A DNA stretch of 64,000 nt from positions 1 through 64,000 of the forward strand of contig NZ_CANDNZ010000020.1 in assembly GCF_947387555.1 (NCBI RefSeq), written 5' to 3'. The stretch's first letter is position 1; every line of letters starts with the position of its first letter. Source of the DNA: Thalassomonas sp. RHCl1. GTDB taxonomy: Bacteria; Pseudomonadota; Gammaproteobacteria; Enterobacterales; Alteromonadaceae. The position numbers and the translations under genes are program-made. The notes below the pieces were generated by a model. That model saw nothing but the letters and a program-made list of their open reading frames with translations, was not told where the DNA came from and did not search any database. Shown here one piece after another: positions 61,101-64,000 of this stretch.

Positions 61101-61854
61101 ATTAACCCCGGGTTATAGTGAGCAGGATTTGACCGCCTGGCTGAAGCAGGTATTAATGACGTCTTTGGTGCAAAATTACGGCGATGAACAGGCACAATCT
61201 CAGGCAAGTTGTTGCCTGGCGGATATCCCTGCGGCGCAGACATTAAGGGAGAGTGAGTTTTATTTTCCCATGTCCCGTGCCAATGTTGCCTCTGTGGCAC
61301 AATTATTAACATGCCATCGCCGGCAAAGCGAGCGCATGCTTTATCAGGGAGACTCAGGTAAAGCGCCGGGGGGGGAAAGCGAACAATTGCCACCGACAAA
61401 AACCGTCAGCTTACCCGCTTACCAGCAATTAAAGGGCATGATGCATGGCTTTATTGATCTCATTTTTGAGCATCAGGGGAAATATTATCTGTGCGATTAT
61501 AAATCCAGTCACTTAGGCAATAGCTTTAACGCCTATAAACCGGGCAACTTGCTGGCTAATATTCAGAGCAATTATTATGATCTGCAATACCTGATTTATG
61601 CCCTGGCACTGCATCGTCATCTGGCTTATGCCCTGGAAGATTATGATCCCGGGCAGCACTTTGGCGGCATCTATTATTTCTATTTGCGCGGCATGACTCA
61701 TGATCCAGAGCATGCGGGTTGCGGCGTTTATTATCGCCAGATCTGCGTGGAAGAATTAACCCGCTTAGATGCGATTTTTTCCGGTAACAGTAGCCAAGAC
61801 GATGACCTGGGCAATAGCCGGGGTAATAGCAAAGAGGGGCAGGAATATGCTTGA
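58171..61854 (+). CDS. recB: Exodeoxyribonuclease V subunit beta (RecB)
   Basis: 1227 aa. An SF1 3'-5' helicase with Walker A EASAGTGKT (Lys29), the DEFQDTDPLQF motif II and GDPKQAIYGFRGGD, TQHGSKGLEYPVVF and LLYVAVTRAEQR. The C-terminal nuclease domain has HGFIDLIF (Asp1096) and CDYKSS (Asp1109, Lys1111), so nuclease activity should be intact. It unwinds and resects double-strand breaks with RecC and RecD and loads RecA. ATGA overlap with recC and an 8-nt overlap with recD indicate one operon. Confidence 0.97.
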   Translation: MSQTPKNLVAYEIPLKGKHLIEASAGTGKTFNITRLYLRLLLEQKLPVEQILVMTFTKDATEELRGRIGAFIRSAINDWQLLVASDPYFSALAEKVDAGEANFLLKKALLFLDEAAIFTIHGFCKRVLSQHAFTSGMSFNSQMEASDQELLLEACQDWYRVLAQQSPEQFEQLAVFWPDPLTFLSHFSKAIHQVALSAELETISAETLGQAFQAKAQQALTALKQHEQELSLYLIEVKTGQERDKREQELAALKTWLATIIEDIDAFKDKMPDAFIDGRRFARAKHKQELVEIFAPVNEVKTAVKNLQQKLDKAQAYLVVKQGLDFISEQLGKKKQLQNMLSFDDLISRLQQCLTDEDNNQLAQVLFAQFPVALVDEFQDTDPLQFSILKAIYFQQPDAVLFMIGDPKQAIYGFRGGDIFTYLSARTLCDFQWLMDTNWRSTPGMIQGYNRLFYGNDLQGEALPVFGYGIPYIPVKASPEAGEKSTLPQQEQALQFIHFAIDDEYSEKQDKKKVPAKAKVKQDFRPVMANWCAGEIARLLSGTDGESALAARDIAILVRDGTEAGAIKQALQELGLASVFLSNKANLLHSEQTEQFLSLLNGILHVENERLYTAALACGLLGFTPAKLYRLQRDELGWQELKFQFLALRQEWLHKGFITMALKLMHEHFVIDSREQDRTLTNLLHLFEILQSASQRHRQPQELVYYLEQEILKDNPESETELRLESDANLIKIVTQHGSKGLEYPVVFIPFASRHKDPLRFGNRNVTLVEYHDAQGQLKLSLDGSPEARQAMADEAYAESVRLLYVAVTRAEQRCYILTAEFEQYFNSPLGKTLKWQKDQDIAAALQQLAAENPGVIGVRQIKEQTDASCRVEEISTASEIVPATFTGKIERDWWLSSFSALSRNLRHGGVSTPDRDGETGALPPGTAELLDSALLRFNLAKGAHTGNLLHDIFEHLDFNQPDWQEAMKWPLVKYGELTPGYSEQDLTAWLKQVLMTSLVQNYGDEQAQSQASCCLADIPAAQTLRESEFYFPMSRANVASVAQLLTCHRRQSERMLYQGDSGKAPGGESEQLPPTKTVSLPAYQQLKGMMHGFIDLIFEHQGKYYLCDYKSSHLGNSFNAYKPGNLLANIQSNYYDLQYLIYALALHRHLAYALEDYDPGQHFGGIYYFYLRGMTHDPEHAGCGVYYRQICVEELTRLDAIFSGNSSQDDDLGNSRGNSKEGQEYA

Positions 61855-63781
61855 TAATGGCGGGGTTAACGCTGATCCGAATCTTGCTGGTGACAGCTTC
61901 AAGGATAAAAATACACCGGTTTATGCCTCTTTTGCCCGGGCAAAGGCACAACTTGCCGCCCTGGAGCCGATAGATTATTTTTTTGCCCGGGAGCTATGCC
62001 AGGACCTGGGTTTTGATCCTCAGTTGTTTCATCTGTTGCTGGCGTTAAGTGAAAGTTTACGAAATGGCCATACCTGCTTGCCGCTGGAAAGTATCGCCGG
62101 GCAGTGTTTCGGCTTTGCCAGCGATGATGAGGGCCTGGTGAGCCATCATGGTTTTATTTTTGCCGAGCAAAAAAGTTTGGATCAGCTGTTGTCGGCATTG
62201 GCGCTGGCGCCGGATCAGCACCAGGCGATAGTGTATCACAGGCAAAAACTCTACTTTCGCCGTTATTTCACCTTTGAAGCCGAGCTGGCGGGGTTTATCC
62301 GCAGTAAATCTGCCGGGGCATTAGCCGATTTTGAAATGGATGAGATCAAAGCCTGCCTGGATAAATTATTTCCCGCAAGCACCAGCGACGAAGGGACGGG
62401 GGAAATAGACTGGCAGCATATCGCCGTGGCTAATGCCGTCAATAAAAGTTTCAGTGTCATTGCCGGCGGCCCAGGTACCGGCAAAACCTATACCGTTACC
62501 AAATTGCTGGCGGCCTTGATCATGCTTGAACAGGCGCGTTCACCACAAAAGCAGTTAACTATTGCCTTAGTGGCGCCAACCGGCAAAGCGGCGCAGCGTT
62601 TATCCGAGTCGATTGCCAAGGCGGTGAAGGGCTTTCGGGGATTGATCCCGGAGAAAGTGTTGGCGGCCATTCCAGAGCAGGCCCTCACCGTGCACCGTTT
62701 GCTTGGGGTGATCCCGAACCAGGTGAATTTTCGCCACCACAGGGATAATTTACTGCAGGCAGACCTGGTGCTGATTGATGAGGTTTCCATGGTCGATCTG
62801 GCATTGATGACCCGGGTTTTTCGGGCACTGCCGCAGCACAGCAAAGTGATTTTGCTCGGTGATGCCGATCAATTGCCTTCGGTAGCTGCCGGCAGCGTGC
62901 TTAACGATGTTGCCCCCAGGCCACATCCGGGATTTTCACCGCCGAACCTGGCCTATCTTGAACTGGTGACCGGTTGCTATCAGCTGCCTAAAGCTAAAGG
63001 CGGCAAGGGGGCAGCAGATCATATTACCTATCTGGTGAAAAGCCGCCGTTTTGACGGCCAGGGGGGCATAGGACGCCTGGCGGCGGCAGTGATCGCCGGG
63101 CAAAGTAGTGAAAGCTGGCAGCTATTGACCCGGGCACAGGAAGAGGGCGATGAGCAGCTAAGTCTGCTGCCCGGCGAGCTATTAGCCTGGTTACCCCGGT
63201 TGGTGGGGCAATATTACCTGGGGCTTTTTCATTGCGATGACGTTGGTGAGGCTTTTTCACTGCTTAGCCGCTTTAGGATTTTGTGCGCCATGCGCAAGGG
63301 AGAATATGGCGTTGAGAATATCAATCAGCTGATCAAGCAATACCTGGCGGATAAGGGGCTCGCCAATGCCTCCGGGCGTTTATACCACGGTATGCCGGTG
63401 ATGATCAGTGAAAACGATTATCGTCTCGGCCTCTATAATGGCGATATCGGTATGATCTGGCGTAATGGCAAGGGGCATTTGATGGCGGTGTTTGAAGATG
63501 CCGAGCTTGGCTTTAAATGGCTGATGCCGTCCAGGCTGCCCCAGTTTGAAACTGTCTATGCCATGACCATACATAAAACCCAGGGCAGTGAATTTGATCA
63601 TGTGGCTATGTTATTGCCGGGGCAAACGGATAATAAACTGCTGAGCCGGGAATTATTATACACAGGCATTACCCGGGCCAAGTCCCGGCTGAGTATTGCC
63701 AGTAAAGCCAATGTCTGGAGCCATGGCGTGGAGGGGCGGGTAAAACGTTTTTCCGGATTAAAGCTGGAGCTGAGTGAGTAG
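61847..63781 (+). CDS. recD: Exodeoxyribonuclease V subunit alpha (RecD)
   Basis: 644 aa from ATG 61847, preferred over an in-frame ATG at 61769 because AGGGGCAGGA lies just upstream and the overlap with recB shrinks to 8 nt. SF1 5'-3' helicase: Walker A GGPGTGKTYT, DEVSMVD, GDADQLPSV, YAMTIHKTQGSEFDHV and LYTGITRAKSRL. An N-terminal RecBC-contact domain is present, typical of RecD1. Confidence 0.96.
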   Translation: MLDNGGVNADPNLAGDSFKDKNTPVYASFARAKAQLAALEPIDYFFARELCQDLGFDPQLFHLLLALSESLRNGHTCLPLESIAGQCFGFASDDEGLVSHHGFIFAEQKSLDQLLSALALAPDQHQAIVYHRQKLYFRRYFTFEAELAGFIRSKSAGALADFEMDEIKACLDKLFPASTSDEGTGEIDWQHIAVANAVNKSFSVIAGGPGTGKTYTVTKLLAALIMLEQARSPQKQLTIALVAPTGKAAQRLSESIAKAVKGFRGLIPEKVLAAIPEQALTVHRLLGVIPNQVNFRHHRDNLLQADLVLIDEVSMVDLALMTRVFRALPQHSKVILLGDADQLPSVAAGSVLNDVAPRPHPGFSPPNLAYLELVTGCYQLPKAKGGKGAADHITYLVKSRRFDGQGGIGRLAAAVIAGQSSESWQLLTRAQEEGDEQLSLLPGELLAWLPRLVGQYYLGLFHCDDVGEAFSLLSRFRILCAMRKGEYGVENINQLIKQYLADKGLANASGRLYHGMPVMISENDYRLGLYNGDIGMIWRNGKGHLMAVFEDAELGFKWLMPSRLPQFETVYAMTIHKTQGSEFDHVAMLLPGQTDNKLLSRELLYTGITRAKSRLSIASKANVWSHGVEGRVKRFSGLKLELSE

Positions 63782-63843
63782 AGAGAAAACGCAGCCATTG
63801 ACTTGGCTGTCAGTAAGCACATTATTTTTAAGAAGTTTAAAAC

Positions 63844-64000
63844 ATGAAATTAATTGAAATTGATAAAAGTCGTTACCGTCAACATTTAAACCGGGTCATC
63901 ATAGGCTTTATCGCCAGCTTGCTGGCCTTATCCCTGTTATTTGGCACCGCGTTAATAGCCGCCTTTGGCCAAAGCCCGGCTTCGCAAAAAACGGGCAATA
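63844..64000 (+). CDS. DUF3087-like membrane protein, 3' end outside window
   Basis: 52 codons visible: MKLIEIDKSRYRQHLNRV followed by a transmembrane helix (IIGFIASLLALSLLFGTALIAA). The start pattern matches DUF3087 proteins of Vibrio and Shewanella, which are small membrane proteins of unknown function. Open at the right edge. Confidence 0.65.
   Translation, partial: MKLIEIDKSRYRQHLNRVIIGFIASLLALSLLFGTALIAAFGQSPASQKTGN

Overview
The window reads as chromosome of a marine gammaproteobacterium of the Alteromonadales, most like Colwelliaceae (Thalassomonas/Colwellia type). That placement is inferred from gene content (tesA/ybbA/ybbP block, recC-recB-recD, SymE, DUF2982- and DUF3087-type proteins, LEPR-XLL surface proteins) and from moderate GC; no 16S gene is present. 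No prophage, insertion sequence or CRISPR array was seen.

Layout. 1-408: the 3' part of a tRNA-Glu gene followed by two decayed tRNA-Glu copies, each with its own terminator, in a 142-bp tandem array. 836-8405: mixed accessory genes: secreted alpha/beta hydrolase, SymE-like toxin, UspE-like stress protein, LysE exporter, a Tat-exported carotenoid oxygenase with a DUF2141 partner, and a divergent membrane LytTR regulator. 8564-24511: recQ; a lipase behind two near-duplicate DUF6795-like genes (possible effector/immunity set); a Kef-type antiporter; the tesA<->ybbA-ybbP divergent block; and assorted metabolic or envelope genes ending with mltC. 24709-28013: an orphan norD behind a near-consensus FNR-type box, a small DnrP-like zinc ribbon protein and a DUF2855 protein.

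28410-53323 is a 25-kb run of same-strand genes and is the most unusual part. It encodes a GAF-HlyD membrane protein, a site-2 (M50) protease fused to HlyD-like segments, a periplasmic HlyD adaptor carrying three SPOR-like domains, and two paralogous repeat proteins (1134 and about 2318 aa). Both repeat proteins carry an N-terminal LEPRLLYSADLL motif and the same C-terminal hydrophobic tail. A GGDEF-GGDEF-EAL protein and a MoxR/DUF58/transglutaminase (TgpA-like) trio follow. No ABC transporter, RND pump or TolC-like protein is encoded with them. I infer a surface-protein display or retention system that handles the LEPR-XLL proteins, possibly under c-di-GMP control. The larger LEPR protein carries a DUF4347 domain with a His/Cys pair, a LamG-like domain and nine CSPG/NG2-type cadherin repeats, six of which come from a recent 1035-bp duplication.

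53335-64000: a DUF2982-like protein, a small membrane protein, the overlapping recC-recB-recD operon (RecBCD exonuclease/helicase) and the start of a DUF3087-like gene cut by the window edge.
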